Below, piece after piece: positions 9,448-19,612 of a stretch of 64,000 nt of DNA. Where the stretch lies: assembly GCF_009649685.1 (NCBI RefSeq), contig NZ_WJPK01000001.1, positions 314,760-378,759 of the forward strand, in the 5' to 3' direction. The notes under the pieces were generated by a model that searched no databases, was not told the origin of the DNA, and saw nothing but the letters and a program-made list of their open reading frames with translations. The DNA is from Flavobacteriaceae bacterium EG-1 (GTDB taxonomy: Bacteria > Bacteroidota > Bacteroidia > Flavobacteriales > Flavobacteriaceae). Each line of letters begins with the position of its first letter. Positions within the stretch are counted from its first letter, which is position 1. The translations under genes and the position numbers were made by a program.

Positions 9448-9713
9448 ATTCTATTTTAAACCTATTTTTATTTCTTGTAAACTATTCATATAAAATTAAA
9501 TATTTACTGGTCAATTTTAGTAGGTCATTAAGTATTCTAATTGCTCCATAGTTTAACTATTTGGCCCAAAGAAATTAGTATAAATTCATTCTCCTAGGAT
9601 TAGTTTTTTTCCTTTATTTTTGTGCTTTTTAAATGGATTTATTTTGCAGTACTTACTGTACACAGGCTTAAATAAGATTCAATTCTAAAATAAATCTAAA
9701 TTGGAATTAACAA

Positions 9714-10928
9714 TCAATTATTTTTTTTATCAAGTATATGAACGTGGTTATTTGTTATATATTTTGTAGAGAAAGTTGAGCCTATTAAAATAGCGAAGAA
9801 AAACCAAAAGAAAATTTTGCCAATCGCACCTCCCGATTTTGCCATATTAAATAAAACAATTACATACATTACCAAATAAACAATCTCATTATTTATTTTA
9901 AAGTTTTTGTATAAATTTCGAGCCAATGCTAAAATGAACATAAGAAAAAATATTAAGCCTATTATTCCGGTTGTCATTAAAATATATAAAAAAACATTAT
10001 GTGGGTACATCATTCGTCCAGTATAATGAAACATTTCAGGTACAGCTCCAGCTATTCCAACTCCAAAAACTGGATTATCTTGAATGATTAGCCAAGCTGT
10101 ACTCCACAATTCTTCTCTCCCTGTATCTCCCTTATCAATTGTTCGTTCAATTCTATTACTAAAATCTGGATTTACGCTCATGATATAGTTGAATAAAAAA
10201 ACAGAAAAAACTATTCCACCAATAGCAAAAGTTGCTTTTCTCCATATTGAAGTTTTCATATAAAAAATTAAACAAGCTATACCTAAAAAAACGGAAGCCA
10301 AAGCACCTCTAGAACCAGTCATCATAATTAGGTTTAACATTATTAAGGCGAAAACAATGTTTAAAATAAATTTTTTCAATGTAAATTTATTATTAATCAA
10401 CCTTGCAGTAATTATTAAAAATGCTAAAACTACTTTAACTCCCAGACCATTTGGGTTTTCACCGAAAAGCTTAAGACGACCTCCTACAAATTCAGTCCCT
10501 ACTCCTAAAAGTACTAGTGGATAAAGAAGTATAATACTAGCAATATATACACTTAATACTTTAGAAATTAATTTTGGATCATTATATAATTGATTAGCAA
10601 TTAAAATCATTAAAATAACAAGTGTTAAAAATCTTTGATTATAAGTGTTTTGTATTGTTTCTGCATAAATATTATTTATCGCTGTAGAAAGTATACCTGC
10701 CAATGTTAGAAGTAGTAATGGTATTATATACTTTTTTAAAGGTTTTAAGTGAAAATTACTCTTTAATAATGGCAGCCAAGTAAGAATATATAAAATACTG
10801 CCCATATATGTAATTGAAATTATTCCGCCTAAATTAAAGGGGTTCCAATTTTCAAAAGTCACTGTAAATACTAAAACGTATAAACTTATTTTATTTACTT
10901 TTTCTAATTTTTCCATAAACGATAACAA
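9714..10928 (-). CDS. wzy: O-antigen polymerase/ligase family protein (Wzy)
   Basis: A 404-residue polytopic membrane protein with ten or more hydrophobic segments and the O-antigen ligase/polymerase (Wzy_C) signature: TGSRGALASVFLGIACLIF, a long periplasmic loop with NPVFGVGIAGAVPEMFHYTGRMMYPHNVFLYILMTTGIIGLIF including the conserved P-H-N. It would polymerise flipped repeat units in the periplasm, working with the Wzx at 3764-5056 and the Wzc chain-length kinase at 33622-35991. It is the only polymerase-like gene seen. First gene of the leftward block, with a 458-bp gap to the divergent glycosyltransferase; a ligase role is less likely in this context. Confidence 0.88.
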   Translation of the reverse strand: MLSFMEKLEKVNKISLYVLVFTVTFENWNPFNLGGIISITYMGSILYILTWLPLLKSNFHLKPLKKYIIPLLLLTLAGILSTAINNIYAETIQNTYNQRFLTLVILMILIANQLYNDPKLISKVLSVYIASIILLYPLVLLGVGTEFVGGRLKLFGENPNGLGVKVVLAFLIITARLINNKFTLKKFILNIVFALIMLNLIMMTGSRGALASVFLGIACLIFYMKTSIWRKATFAIGGIVFSVFLFNYIMSVNPDFSNRIERTIDKGDTGREELWSTAWLIIQDNPVFGVGIAGAVPEMFHYTGRMMYPHNVFLYILMTTGIIGLIFFLMFILALARNLYKNFKINNEIVYLVMYVIVLFNMAKSGGAIGKIFFWFFFAILIGSTFSTKYITNNHVHILDKKNN

Positions 10929-11386
10929 TAAGTTCTACTTTGCAATGAATTGTTTTTTGAAATAAGTGATTAATACGAAAACTTCATTTTTCATTAATTA
11001 TTGAAGGTTCATATAAAATATTATCAATATAAGGGCAGAAAACCTAATTCAATTACCAAACAAATATACAATTGATTACATAACGCCTCATATTAAAACA
11101 AGAATTTATTGAGTAACTTTATTAGATTTAAATTAACATATAATTGAAAATAAGTTAAATTATCATGAACAAAATATTTATGATTTAATAGAACTAAATG
11201 AAACTATACTAGATTGTTAATCTAAAATACTACAGGATATAACATTAAGTTTTGTAGAGCATATGTTATACGATTATTAAGGAATATCGTTAGTAAATAG
11301 CATACTATTCATGAAATTTATTGATTCTGGTAGCGTTGTACTAGTTGTATTTAAAAATACTAAAGCAATCGATTTATACAATACTT
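10929..11386. other. Divergent intergenic region, no gene seen
   Basis: This AT-rich stretch separates the leftward wzy block from the rightward glycosyltransferase block and so should carry both promoters. Neither strand has an open frame with recognisable protein similarity. A minus-strand TATATTTG (11061-11068) fits the Bacteroidota -7 box TAnnTTTG but lacks a correctly spaced TTG, so it may be chance in such AT-rich DNA. The in-frame TTG at 11345 extends the downstream gene by 14 residues but looks like leader rather than protein. Confidence 0.5.
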
Positions 11387-12505
11387 ATGAAATGCCTACA
11401 TATTTGTAATGATTTTCTCGGGAGTAAAGTGCACTCACAATTGTATTTACATATAGATGAATTAGGGGTAGAACAACATATATTTCACCCCTTACGTAAA
11501 TTCAATACGAATAAAAGGGATGATATCATTTTTGCAAATAGAAACATAAGTATTTATTATTCAAAAATTCTAAAAAATTACCATCGAATATTTTTTAGAT
11601 TGAAAGTGTCATTTTTATATAAAAACCTTTTAAATCAGTTGGATGTAAGTAATATATCAATTGTACATGCAACTACTTTATTTAGTGACGGTGCATTGGC
11701 ATTAAAATGTTTTCAGCAATATAAAATTCCATATTTAGTTACTGTGAGAAATACGGATTTAGATGCATTTAGTAAATATCGACCAGATTTGTTATTTCTA
11801 GGCTTAAGGATATTAAAAAATGCAACAAAAATTGTTTTTATTACTCAGTCATTAAAAAATAATTTTTATAAGCATTACTTTTTTCGAAAGTATAAAGAAC
11901 TTCTATTAGATAAGTCAATTATTGTAACTAACGGAATTAATCAATTTTGGATAGAAAATAAACAAGAGCAAAAAAAACTTACGCCAACAAGAATATTATA
12001 TGTTGGAAGTTTGTTGAGTAGAAAAAACGTATTGGCTCTAATTGAAGCTGTATTGCGATTAAAAGCTACCATTCCTGAAATTGAATTAACTATTGTAGGA
12101 GATAAAGGGGGGCAAAAAGAACAAATAATTTCCTTATCCAAAGCTAATCCAGAGTGCATAAAATTTATTGGTGCAGTTCATAACATAAAGGAGTTATTAC
12201 AATTATATAAAGCGAATCATATTTTCGCTATGCCTTCATTTTCTGAGACTTTTGGATTGGTTTATATTGAGGCATTATCACAGGGATTACCAATACTTTA
12301 TTCTAAAAATGATGGCGTCGATGGAACTTTTTCAATGCGAGTAGGTGAGGGGGTTATTCCAAAATCGGAAGAAAGCATTGCAAAAGGGTTACAAACAATA
12401 ATTAATAATTATGCTAAGTATAAAATTGAAGATATTGACTTTCAGCTATTTTCCTGGGGTGAAATTGCAGGTAGATATGTTCAAATATATGAATCAGTTA
12501 CATAA
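11387..12505 (+). CDS. Glycosyltransferase family 4
   Basis: A GT-B glycosyltransferase of about 372 residues. I place the start at the ATG at 11387 (MKCLHICNDFLGSKVHSQ), because the family normally begins with this short hydrophobic strand; an upstream in-frame TTG at 11345 adds only an unlikely leader. The donor domain shows TRILYVGSLLSRKNVLALIEAV, IELTIVGDKGGQKEQI, and the complete E-x7-E motif in MPSFSETFGLVYIEALSQGLP. It starts the plus-strand glycosyltransferase block; 246 bp without a gene follow before the next member. Linkage and sugar are not predictable from what is seen. Confidence 0.9.
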   Translation: MKCLHICNDFLGSKVHSQLYLHIDELGVEQHIFHPLRKFNTNKRDDIIFANRNISIYYSKILKNYHRIFFRLKVSFLYKNLLNQLDVSNISIVHATTLFSDGALALKCFQQYKIPYLVTVRNTDLDAFSKYRPDLLFLGLRILKNATKIVFITQSLKNNFYKHYFFRKYKELLLDKSIIVTNGINQFWIENKQEQKKLTPTRILYVGSLLSRKNVLALIEAVLRLKATIPEIELTIVGDKGGQKEQIISLSKANPECIKFIGAVHNIKELLQLYKANHIFAMPSFSETFGLVYIEALSQGLPILYSKNDGVDGTFSMRVGEGVIPKSEESIAKGLQTIINNYAKYKIEDIDFQLFSWGEIAGRYVQIYESVT

Positions 12506-12751
12506 TAAAATTGTATTGTTATTTTCAAAAGACACATTAAATAATATTAAGTGTATCATTCTATTTTATTAGGAGATTGGTACTTTATTAATTTATCTTT
12601 ATAGAAAAAAATAATTAAGCAATAAAAAGTATAATGTACATATATTTTATTTTAGGTGCAATGAAACATTTTACTTGTATGATAATTATTGCTAATTGAT
12701 TTCAAAATATTTTCAAATAATCAAAACCAAAATTGAAGAAATATATTTAAA

Positions 12752-13951
12752 ATGAACATTCTTTATATACATCAATATTTTCATACACCTTATCAGGCTG
12801 GTAGTACTCGTTCATATTGGATTGCTCAGGAGTTAATTAAAAAGGGTCATAATGTGACGATGTTGACCATGAACAAAAAAATTGATTCTAAATTAGAACG
12901 TGTTGAAATTGATGGTATTGATGTCATCTATCTTAATGTACAATATGATAGTGGTTCAATGAATTTTTATCAAAGATTAAGGTCCTTTTTAAAATTTGTC
13001 TTAAGGTCAATACCTGTAGCCTTTAAAGAAAAAGATATTAATCTAGTTATTGCAACATCCACGCCATTAACAATAGGTTTACCTGCTCTAGCAATGAGAT
13101 GGTTTAAAAGAAAACCTTTTTTATTTGAAGTTCGTGATTTATGGCCGGAAGTGCCTATTCAAATGGGAGGGTTAAATAATTTTTTTTTAATTAAGATCGC
13201 ATTGTATTTGGAAAAGATAATCTATAAAAATGCTTTGCATATTGTTACTTTATCTCCAGGCATGTATGAAGGTGTTATAAATAGAGCGATAGCCCCACAA
13301 AAAGTATCCATGATTCCTAACATGTCCAAAATAGAGGAGTTTTGGGGTAGAGATAGAAACACAGACCTTATTAACAACTTAGGGTTGAATGAGAAAGCCT
13401 TTCGAGTGGTTTATTTTGGAGCGATGAACATTGCAAATGGGATGCAATATATAATGGATGCTGCTGAAATCTTAAAAGAAGAACCTGATTTAGAGTTCGT
13501 ATTTTTAGGAAGTGGTGCATCTGAGAATGAACTTAAAAATAGATGTAAAGTAGACAAATTAAAAAATGTGACTTTCCTAGGTAATAAACCAATGGAAGAA
13601 CTATCCGAAATTGTCAATATTTGTGATGTCTCTTTAATTACTTTTCAAAATATCCCAATACTTGCAACCAATTCTCCTAATAAATTATTTGATTCACTTT
13701 CGGCACAGAAAGCAATTATTGTTAACTCAGCAGGTTGGACCAAAGACCTGGTTGAAGCTAATAATTGCGGTTACTTTGTTGATCCAGAAACCCCACAGGA
13801 ATTAGCCGATAAGATTCTTTATTTAAAATCCAATCCTAATATTTGTTTAGAAATGGGAAAAAATGCAAGAAAATTGGCCGAAACAACCTATGATAAATCT
13901 ATCCTTTGTGGTCAATTTGCAGATTTAGTTGATTCTTTACCAATTAAATAG
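12752..13951 (+). CDS. Glycosyltransferase family 4, WbuB-like
   Basis: A 399-residue GT-B enzyme of the WbuB/WcaI-like subgroup of GT4. Diagnostic stretches are MNILYIHQYFHTPYQAGSTRSYW at the N-terminus, FEVRDLWPEVPIQMGGL, the donor-side RVVYFGAMNIANGMQYIMDAAE and LATNSPNKLFDSLSAQKAII. WbuB-like enzymes commonly transfer N-acetylated amino sugars such as L-FucNAc, which would fit the amino-sugar genes nearby, but this is family context and not proof. It is followed by a 510-bp gap before the next glycosyltransferase on the same strand. Confidence 0.9.
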   Translation: MNILYIHQYFHTPYQAGSTRSYWIAQELIKKGHNVTMLTMNKKIDSKLERVEIDGIDVIYLNVQYDSGSMNFYQRLRSFLKFVLRSIPVAFKEKDINLVIATSTPLTIGLPALAMRWFKRKPFLFEVRDLWPEVPIQMGGLNNFFLIKIALYLEKIIYKNALHIVTLSPGMYEGVINRAIAPQKVSMIPNMSKIEEFWGRDRNTDLINNLGLNEKAFRVVYFGAMNIANGMQYIMDAAEILKEEPDLEFVFLGSGASENELKNRCKVDKLKNVTFLGNKPMEELSEIVNICDVSLITFQNIPILATNSPNKLFDSLSAQKAIIVNSAGWTKDLVEANNCGYFVDPETPQELADKILYLKSNPNICLEMGKNARKLAETTYDKSILCGQFADLVDSLPIK

Positions 13952-14467
13952 GAACAATAGTTAAATATTTTTAGTCAAAATTTAAATAGCATGTACGCTT
14001 ATTATTCATAATTTCTTGGAGCAATAGTGTTATATTTTTTTTAATCCGCTTTTTTATAGAGCTTTAGAAGCTATGTACTAGTTTTTCAATTCAATTAAGT
14101 AGTCTCTTAGTATTTCAATTCATCATTTTTTAATGAAATATTAAAAATGGTTTTACTACAAAAAGAAGGGATTAAGAAAGATTATATGGTAATCTAATGA
14201 TTTTGTTATGTGAATATAAGATAAGGGTTTTAACGATAAAATGTAGTGTTTTGACTGTAAACAAGTGATATTTGTGAGATATATCTTATTAATTGAGATT
14301 AAATGTTAAATTTATTTTAGCTTTCTTAGAAATATTGAATGTATCAAATCAAGAAAAACATCTAAAATTAAATAGAACCTTCCCATGTTAACCTATGTAT
14401 GCCGCTAACATTAATTGAAAAGCGTTTTAATGTTGTAAATGCAATTGTTGAATAAGAAGTATTGAAC
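13952..14467. other. Long intergenic gap, no gene seen
   Basis: About 510 bp between two co-directional glycosyltransferases. All frames are broken by frequent stops and I find no remnant resembling the flanking genes, no hairpin with a T-run and no convincing TAnnTTTG box close to the next start. Base composition is even more AT-rich than the flanks. It may mark the boundary of an exchanged segment or hold an unrecognised promoter. Confidence 0.4.
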
Positions 14468-15706
14468 ATGAGAATTTTATTAATAGCAAATTATACTGTT
14501 GTTCCTGGTGAAAAAGGAAACTGTCGTGTTACTTATTTAGCGAATATGTTTGCCGAAAAAGGGCATCATGTCACACTTTTAACCTCTTCTTTTGCTCATC
14601 GAACAAAAACACATAGAAATGAGCTCGTCATAAACAGTTTAATAAAAACTAAATATAAAATAAAATTAATTAAAGAGTCTGGGTATATCAGACATCTGGG
14701 ACTAAGAAGAGTATTAAGTCATCATCAATTTGGAATTAATTTAAAAAAATACCTTAATCATTGTGTAGAAAGACCTGATGCAATATATTTTACATTTCCG
14801 ACTTTTAGTTCAGCACGAATAGCATCTAAATTCGCTAAAAGGAATAATCTCCCAGCAATAATTGATATTATTGATATTTGGCCGGAGGCTTTACGTTCAG
14901 TGATAAAGCTCCCCGTTCATTTATTTAATATTTTTGTTTTGCCATTTACAATTCAAGCCAATAATATTTATAAGACAGCTAGTGGAATAGTTGGTGTATC
15001 AAATACATATGTTAACAGAGCTCGAGAAGCAAACAAAATAGCTCCAATTTTACCGATATATTTAGGTGCAGATTTAGAGCTATTTGATAATTTCAAGTAT
15101 TCTAAGATTAAACCTGATGGAGAAATATGGTTAATTTATGTTGGTTGTATAAGCTATAGTTATGATTTGGAGACTGTTCTTCGCTCTTTAATTATCTTGA
15201 ACAATAAATACAATATCTCCCATTTAAAAGTTAAAATATTAGGGTCAGGACCACAAAAATCAAGGCTGGAACAATTTGCAATTGCTAATAATTTACCTGT
15301 ACATTTTGTTGGTTTTGTAGAGTATCCAATTATGGTGAACTACCTTAAAAATGCTGATATTGCCTTAAGTGCAATAGTACAAGGTGCACAACAAAGTTTA
15401 ACGTATAAAATTGGGGATTATGTTTCTGCCGGATTACCCATATTAAATAGTAGTGAAAACAAGGAGTTTAGAAATATCATCAAGAACGAAAAGATAGGCT
15501 TAAATTATGTTGCAGGTAAAGATGTAGATCTTGCGGAAAAAATTTTAAAACTCTTGGAGGATGAGAAAATAATGAAACAATATGGCCAAAACTCAAGAAA
15601 GATTGCTGAAAGTCGATTTAATCGGAAATCAACCAATATCAAAATAGTACAATTAGTTGAGAAACTTGTTGAAGGAAATTTTAAATTAACGTATAAATAC
15701 AGTTGA
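14468..15706 (+). CDS. Glycosyltransferase family 4, WbuB-like
   Basis: A GT-B glycosyltransferase of about 412 residues. The start is set at ATG 14468 (MRILLIANYTVVPGEKGNCR); a TTG two codons upstream is an alternative. Features include HHVTLLTSSF in the acceptor domain, IIDIIDIWPEALRSVIKLP (the D-x-WPE-type segment of this subgroup), IYLGADLELFDN at the interdomain hinge, VKILGSGPQKSRLEQFA, and SLTYKIGDYVSAGLPILNSSENKEFR near the donor site. It resembles the gene at 12752 in plan but is too diverged to be a recent duplicate. Expected to build the repeat unit at the inner face of the membrane. Confidence 0.9.
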   Translation: MRILLIANYTVVPGEKGNCRVTYLANMFAEKGHHVTLLTSSFAHRTKTHRNELVINSLIKTKYKIKLIKESGYIRHLGLRRVLSHHQFGINLKKYLNHCVERPDAIYFTFPTFSSARIASKFAKRNNLPAIIDIIDIWPEALRSVIKLPVHLFNIFVLPFTIQANNIYKTASGIVGVSNTYVNRAREANKIAPILPIYLGADLELFDNFKYSKIKPDGEIWLIYVGCISYSYDLETVLRSLIILNNKYNISHLKVKILGSGPQKSRLEQFAIANNLPVHFVGFVEYPIMVNYLKNADIALSAIVQGAQQSLTYKIGDYVSAGLPILNSSENKEFRNIIKNEKIGLNYVAGKDVDLAEKILKLLEDEKIMKQYGQNSRKIAESRFNRKSTNIKIVQLVEKLVEGNFKLTYKYS

Positions 15707-15781
15707 ATTTATTCCAATTGTTAAACCGATATGCAATATTTTTCCAGACTGTAACAATAATTAAGATGTAATTTTTTTGTT

Positions 15782-16669
15782 TTGAAGAAAAAAGTTAGTG
15801 TAATCATTCCCCATTACAATTCTAAGGATAGCTTAGTGGTCTTATTAAATTCTATTCCAAATGAAAATTGGATAGAAACAATTGTAGTAGATGATAATAG
15901 TGATTTTGATATTTTCACCTTGGTTAAGGCATTCAGAACTGTACTATTTTATAAGTTAAATAAACTAAAAAAAGGAGCTGGAGCTGCTAGAAATAAAGGT
16001 TTGAAGCATGCGACTGGGGATTTTGTAATGTTTGCAGATTCTGATGACTATTTTACAATTAATGCATTTAAGATTATTGAGAATCAAATTAAAAAAAACA
16101 AAGAGGTTGTTTATTTTAAATCAACTAGTATATATTTAGATTCGGGTGAAGTTTCAAATCGCCACCTAAATATTTGTTTCATAATTGAGGATTTTAAAAA
16201 AAATAAGGAGAAAGAAATATTTTTTAAATTTTATGAACCAGTTAGTAAGCTAATTGATAGAACATTTATTTCAAAATACAATATAAATTTTGAAGAGATA
16301 GTAGCTTCTAATGATGTTTTATTTTCATTACAAGTTGCTTATTATTCATCAAAAATTTCGGTTTGTAATAAAGAAATTTATGTTATTACTGATTCGGAAA
16401 ATTCACTTACAAAACAAAAAAGTGAAATAATATTAGATTGTCGTTTTCTGGCTATGACTCGTTATAATGAATTTCTTATTTCAAAGGGACTTCATGAGTA
16501 TCAGGGTGCAATGTTTATGCACTTATGGAGAACAAGGATTTTTGGGTTAAAAAAGGTTAAAAATTTATATCTTTTATGTAAACAAAATAGTTATCCAATT
16601 TTTCATTCAAAAAGAGATTTAAAACGTATTTTAAAAAATATTTATACAAAATCAATCAATCACTTTTAG
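15782..16669 (+). CDS. Glycosyltransferase family 2 (GT-A fold)
   Basis: A 295-residue inverting GT2 enzyme, the only GT-A member in the window. VSVIIPHYNSKDSLVVLL opens the Rossmann-like nucleotide-binding domain, the first conserved Asp pair is IVVDDNSDF, and GAGAARNKGLKHATGDFVMFADSDDYF holds the DxD-type metal site (DSDD). The start is TTG at 15782: no ATG is available close enough upstream and the next internal Met would remove the first beta strand. The C-terminal third is lysine-rich and may contact the membrane. It lies 75 bp after the GT4 gene and ends 66 bp before a convergent lipoprotein gene. Confidence 0.9.
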   Translation: MKKKVSVIIPHYNSKDSLVVLLNSIPNENWIETIVVDDNSDFDIFTLVKAFRTVLFYKLNKLKKGAGAARNKGLKHATGDFVMFADSDDYFTINAFKIIENQIKKNKEVVYFKSTSIYLDSGEVSNRHLNICFIIEDFKKNKEKEIFFKFYEPVSKLIDRTFISKYNINFEEIVASNDVLFSLQVAYYSSKISVCNKEIYVITDSENSLTKQKSEIILDCRFLAMTRYNEFLISKGLHEYQGAMFMHLWRTRIFGLKKVKNLYLLCKQNSYPIFHSKRDLKRILKNIYTKSINHF

Positions 16670-16735
16670 TCATATTGTAATTTTTTATATTAAACTATAT
16701 GTTAAATAATTTAATTTGAGAATATAATAACTACT

Positions 16736-19612
16736 TTAACGGGGATATACAGCTTTACCGTCTGATAAAATTTTAGCATTTAGGGCTGCTATTCCTAAAA
16801 CTTGTGAACCAAAGTAATTTAAATGCGGGTTGGATTGATAGTCATTTTTAATTCTGTTTTGTAAACTTTGATTATAACGAGCTAGGTAGAACCATTCGTG
16901 CAATCTTCCTTTTGATGCGTACCCCCCTGTAGCATCAATATTTTCGGTTATTTTTTCGGCACCTACCCAAATAACATTTACAGTTTTAATTAATGCGTTT
17001 AGGTCAGACTGTTTCCAATACATGCCATTTTCCTTCGCTAAAACCATAAAACTAATAATTACTCCTGCGTGCGAGGTGTCTTGTATGTTTGATCCTTTGC
17101 GTACTCCCCATGTTTGATCCCATGCGTAAGCCGAAGAGTTTTTAGGATTGTCATAAATTTGATCTCTAAGGTTTGACGGTTCGCCGTACATAGTACCATA
17201 AGAAATGTTTTCAAAAACTTCTTTATATTTATTTTTTTTGGTGATTACATAAAGTTCCATTCCTATTCGAGCCCAATGTGAGGCCATATGAGTTCTTGAA
17301 CGATAAAATTGATTAATTCCTGAAGATTCATATCTATCCCAAATATTTTTTTCCGAAAATTCCAAAAGCTTATTATACTGATTTTTATATTTCGAAGAAT
17401 TCTTAATACTTGAAGTTTGAGATATAACTCTAAGTAAAGTGGCAACATGTCTCCAATAATATGAGTCCCATAAGTTATATTTATTTCCATCGCTTGCAGG
17501 CCAACCTAAATAACCACCTCCAACAGATTTTGCGTCATCAACAGTATTGTTTATAAGTTCTAAGGCGGTATCTAAGTAACCATTATCTCCTGTTGCCTGC
17601 CACATGGATGATAATCCATCTATATATAAACCAAGATAATAATACTCTTGATTTCGTCCGCGACTATTAGACATCGAATAAGCTTCTGAACGATCTTTCG
17701 ACCATTGCGAATCGAATTGACCTTGCCAGTACCTTACATCAGCATTTGAAGTTGGCGTAACCAGCTCTTCTTCTTCCACAGTAATGGTTATATAATCGGA
17801 GTCCGTTAATCCTTCGGCATCCTTTACGGTTAATTTAACTTTATACGTTCCGGTTTGACTAAAAGTTTGTATGGGGTTATCGTCCGTTGAGCTTCCATTA
17901 CCATCAAAATCCCAAATATATTGCGTAATTTCTTTATCATCGGTTGATTTATTTGCGGAGAATTCAACTTTCAATGGTGCCTCACCTTTTGTAGTATTTG
18001 CTGTAGCATCTGCATTAGGTTTTTCATTAGCAGGTTCTTTTACCTCAATACTAATAGTTGCTGTATCACTTAATCCTTCATCATCTGTGACTGTAAGCTC
18101 TACTTCGTAAGTGCCAGCTTCATCAAAAGTATGCGTAGGACTAATTGAACTTGATTTACCATCTTTAAAGTCCCACAAATATGTTTTTATTTCATTGTCA
18201 TCGCTGGAATTTTTAGCACTAAATTTGACTTTTAAAGGGACTTCACCAGAAGTTGTATCCGCTGTTAATTTTGCAGTTGGACCTTCATTTTCCGGCTCTT
18301 CTGCTCTAATTGTTACTGTCTTTGTATTTGTTAGACCTTCATCATCTGTAACAATTAACTCAACTTTATAGGTGCCAGCTTTGGTAAATGTATGACTTGG
18401 ATTTTCTGTATTATCTTTTTCACTACCATCTTTAAAATCCCATAAATAACTTTTGATTTCAATATCATCACTAGATTTTTCACCATTAAATGTAATTTTA
18501 AGTGGAATTGTTCCTTCGGTTTTATTAGCTGAAGCAATTGCAACAGGGGCTTCGTTTTCATGTTCACCAACAACAATGGTAATAGTGTTGGAATTGGAAA
18601 GTTCATTTTCGTCCGTAGCTTTTACCTCAACTTTAAAAATACCCTTTTCGTCGAAGATATGTGTTGGGCTTTTTGAATCTGAAGAAGACCCATCTTTAAA
18701 ATCCCATTGGTACGATACAATTTCTGCATTCTCACTGGAAGCTTCAGCGTTAAATGTTACTTCTAAGGGAGCCTCACCTTTAGTAATATCCGATGACGCC
18801 TCTACGTTCAAAGTTATTTCTTCTTCTTCTTCTTCTTCTTCTTCTTCTTCGGAAACTATATTTTCTTCCAATATATATTCTTCTATACTCTCAGCATCTA
18901 TAGCAGTTTCATATGTAATAATTAATTTAGGAGCCTCTTCTGTGGCATGCTCTTTTGAAGCGATTGCTACGTCATCGCCATTAGCTTGTTCCAAAATTAT
19001 TGTAGTATTTTCTGGTAAAATTTCAGAGGCCAATAATTCAACGGATTCTGTTTTTTCTAACTCATATGTTTTGTCTATCGAACCTAAAACTATATTAGCT
19101 TCTGGCGCTGTATCTTCATTTAAATCATCTTCATGCCATTTTAATGTAGATCCTTTATGGATATTTATTTCACCATCACCATCATCTTTATATATGGTAA
19201 ATTGAAATTCCACATTAACTATCGCGCCACCTATGCTATCAATTGGACTCAAATCAAAAAGTAGGTAACTTTTTCTGCTATTTGTTTGTAATCTAATAAC
19301 TTCATGATTAACACCTTCACCATCATGTATATAGGCATCTTGTATTGGAAAAAAAGTAGTTGTGCGACTTTCCAAATATAATTGAGGTTCTTCTTCTTCA
19401 ATCTCAGAAATGTCTTCTGTTTCAGTATCTTCAATAATATTATCTTCAGATTCAGATTCTCGAGAATTACGGTCTTCAATTGATTGTGAAGCCTCATTTA
19501 GAATACTGTCACTTAATATATCACTATCCTTGCCGCAAGAGAGCACCAGAATAAATGAAAAAAGAATAAAACATAAAAATTTAATGTTTAGACGTGTGGG
19601 ATGAAAAGTCAT
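16736..19612 (-). CDS. Multidomain lipoprotein: DNRLRE/CBM96-like, four PKD domains, enzyme-like C-terminal domain
   Basis: A 958-residue surface or periplasmic lipoprotein. The signal peptide ends in the lipobox VLSC with Cys26. Residues about 83-235 resemble the DNRLRE/CBM96 domain (FPIQDAYIHDGEGVNHEVIR, LLFDLS). A run of eleven Glu (255-265) leads to four PKD domains (about 267-617), each with the YxWDFKDG or WDFDGNG core and a TVTDDEGL-type end. Residues about 625-958 match the C-terminus of the neighbour at 20054, sharing GGGYLGWPASDG, YNLWDSYYWR, RTHMASHWARIGMELY, AYAWDQTWG and GRLHEWFYLARYNQ. I cannot assign this last domain to a known family; its aromatic, His and Tyr-rich helical pattern suggests a polysaccharide lyase or hydrolase. 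In an EPS locus it may trim or release the polymer. Confidence 0.85.
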   Translation of the reverse strand: MTFHPTRLNIKFLCFILFSFILVLSCGKDSDILSDSILNEASQSIEDRNSRESESEDNIIEDTETEDISEIEEEEPQLYLESRTTTFFPIQDAYIHDGEGVNHEVIRLQTNSRKSYLLFDLSPIDSIGGAIVNVEFQFTIYKDDGDGEINIHKGSTLKWHEDDLNEDTAPEANIVLGSIDKTYELEKTESVELLASEILPENTTIILEQANGDDVAIASKEHATEEAPKLIITYETAIDAESIEEYILEENIVSEEEEEEEEEEEITLNVEASSDITKGEAPLEVTFNAEASSENAEIVSYQWDFKDGSSSDSKSPTHIFDEKGIFKVEVKATDENELSNSNTITIVVGEHENEAPVAIASANKTEGTIPLKITFNGEKSSDDIEIKSYLWDFKDGSEKDNTENPSHTFTKAGTYKVELIVTDDEGLTNTKTVTIRAEEPENEGPTAKLTADTTSGEVPLKVKFSAKNSSDDNEIKTYLWDFKDGKSSSISPTHTFDEAGTYEVELTVTDDEGLSDTATISIEVKEPANEKPNADATANTTKGEAPLKVEFSANKSTDDKEITQYIWDFDGNGSSTDDNPIQTFSQTGTYKVKLTVKDAEGLTDSDYITITVEEEELVTPTSNADVRYWQGQFDSQWSKDRSEAYSMSNSRGRNQEYYYLGLYIDGLSSMWQATGDNGYLDTALELINNTVDDAKSVGGGYLGWPASDGNKYNLWDSYYWRHVATLLRVISQTSSIKNSSKYKNQYNKLLEFSEKNIWDRYESSGINQFYRSRTHMASHWARIGMELYVITKKNKYKEVFENISYGTMYGEPSNLRDQIYDNPKNSSAYAWDQTWGVRKGSNIQDTSHAGVIISFMVLAKENGMYWKQSDLNALIKTVNVIWVGAEKITENIDATGGYASKGRLHEWFYLARYNQSLQNRIKNDYQSNPHLNYFGSQVLGIAALNAKILSDGKAVYPR
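18818..18850 (-). repeat. (TTC)11 microsatellite coding for eleven Glu
   Basis: Eleven perfect TTC triplets on the plus strand read as eleven GAA codons in the lipoprotein at 16736-19612, forming the hinge between the carbohydrate-binding-like domain and the PKD array. Replication slippage here changes linker length by whole codons without breaking the frame. Confidence 0.95.

Noticed and set aside
11061-11068. Minus-strand TATATTTG as promoter of wzy
   Set aside because: No TTG at 17-23 bp upstream and more than 130 bp from the start; such octamers are common by chance in this AT-rich DNA, so it is only mentioned in the region note.
11310-11408. Short frame beginning MKFIDSGSVVLVVF before the glycosyltransferase
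   Set aside because: About 30 codons, overlaps the glycosyltransferase start in another frame, and shows no family features.
18453-19205. A 250-codon plus-strand open frame inside the PKD lipoprotein gene
   Set aside because: It is antisense to a well-supported lipoprotein with PKD and signal motifs; its serine-rich translation is the complement of the Glu/Asp-rich repeats and resembles no family.
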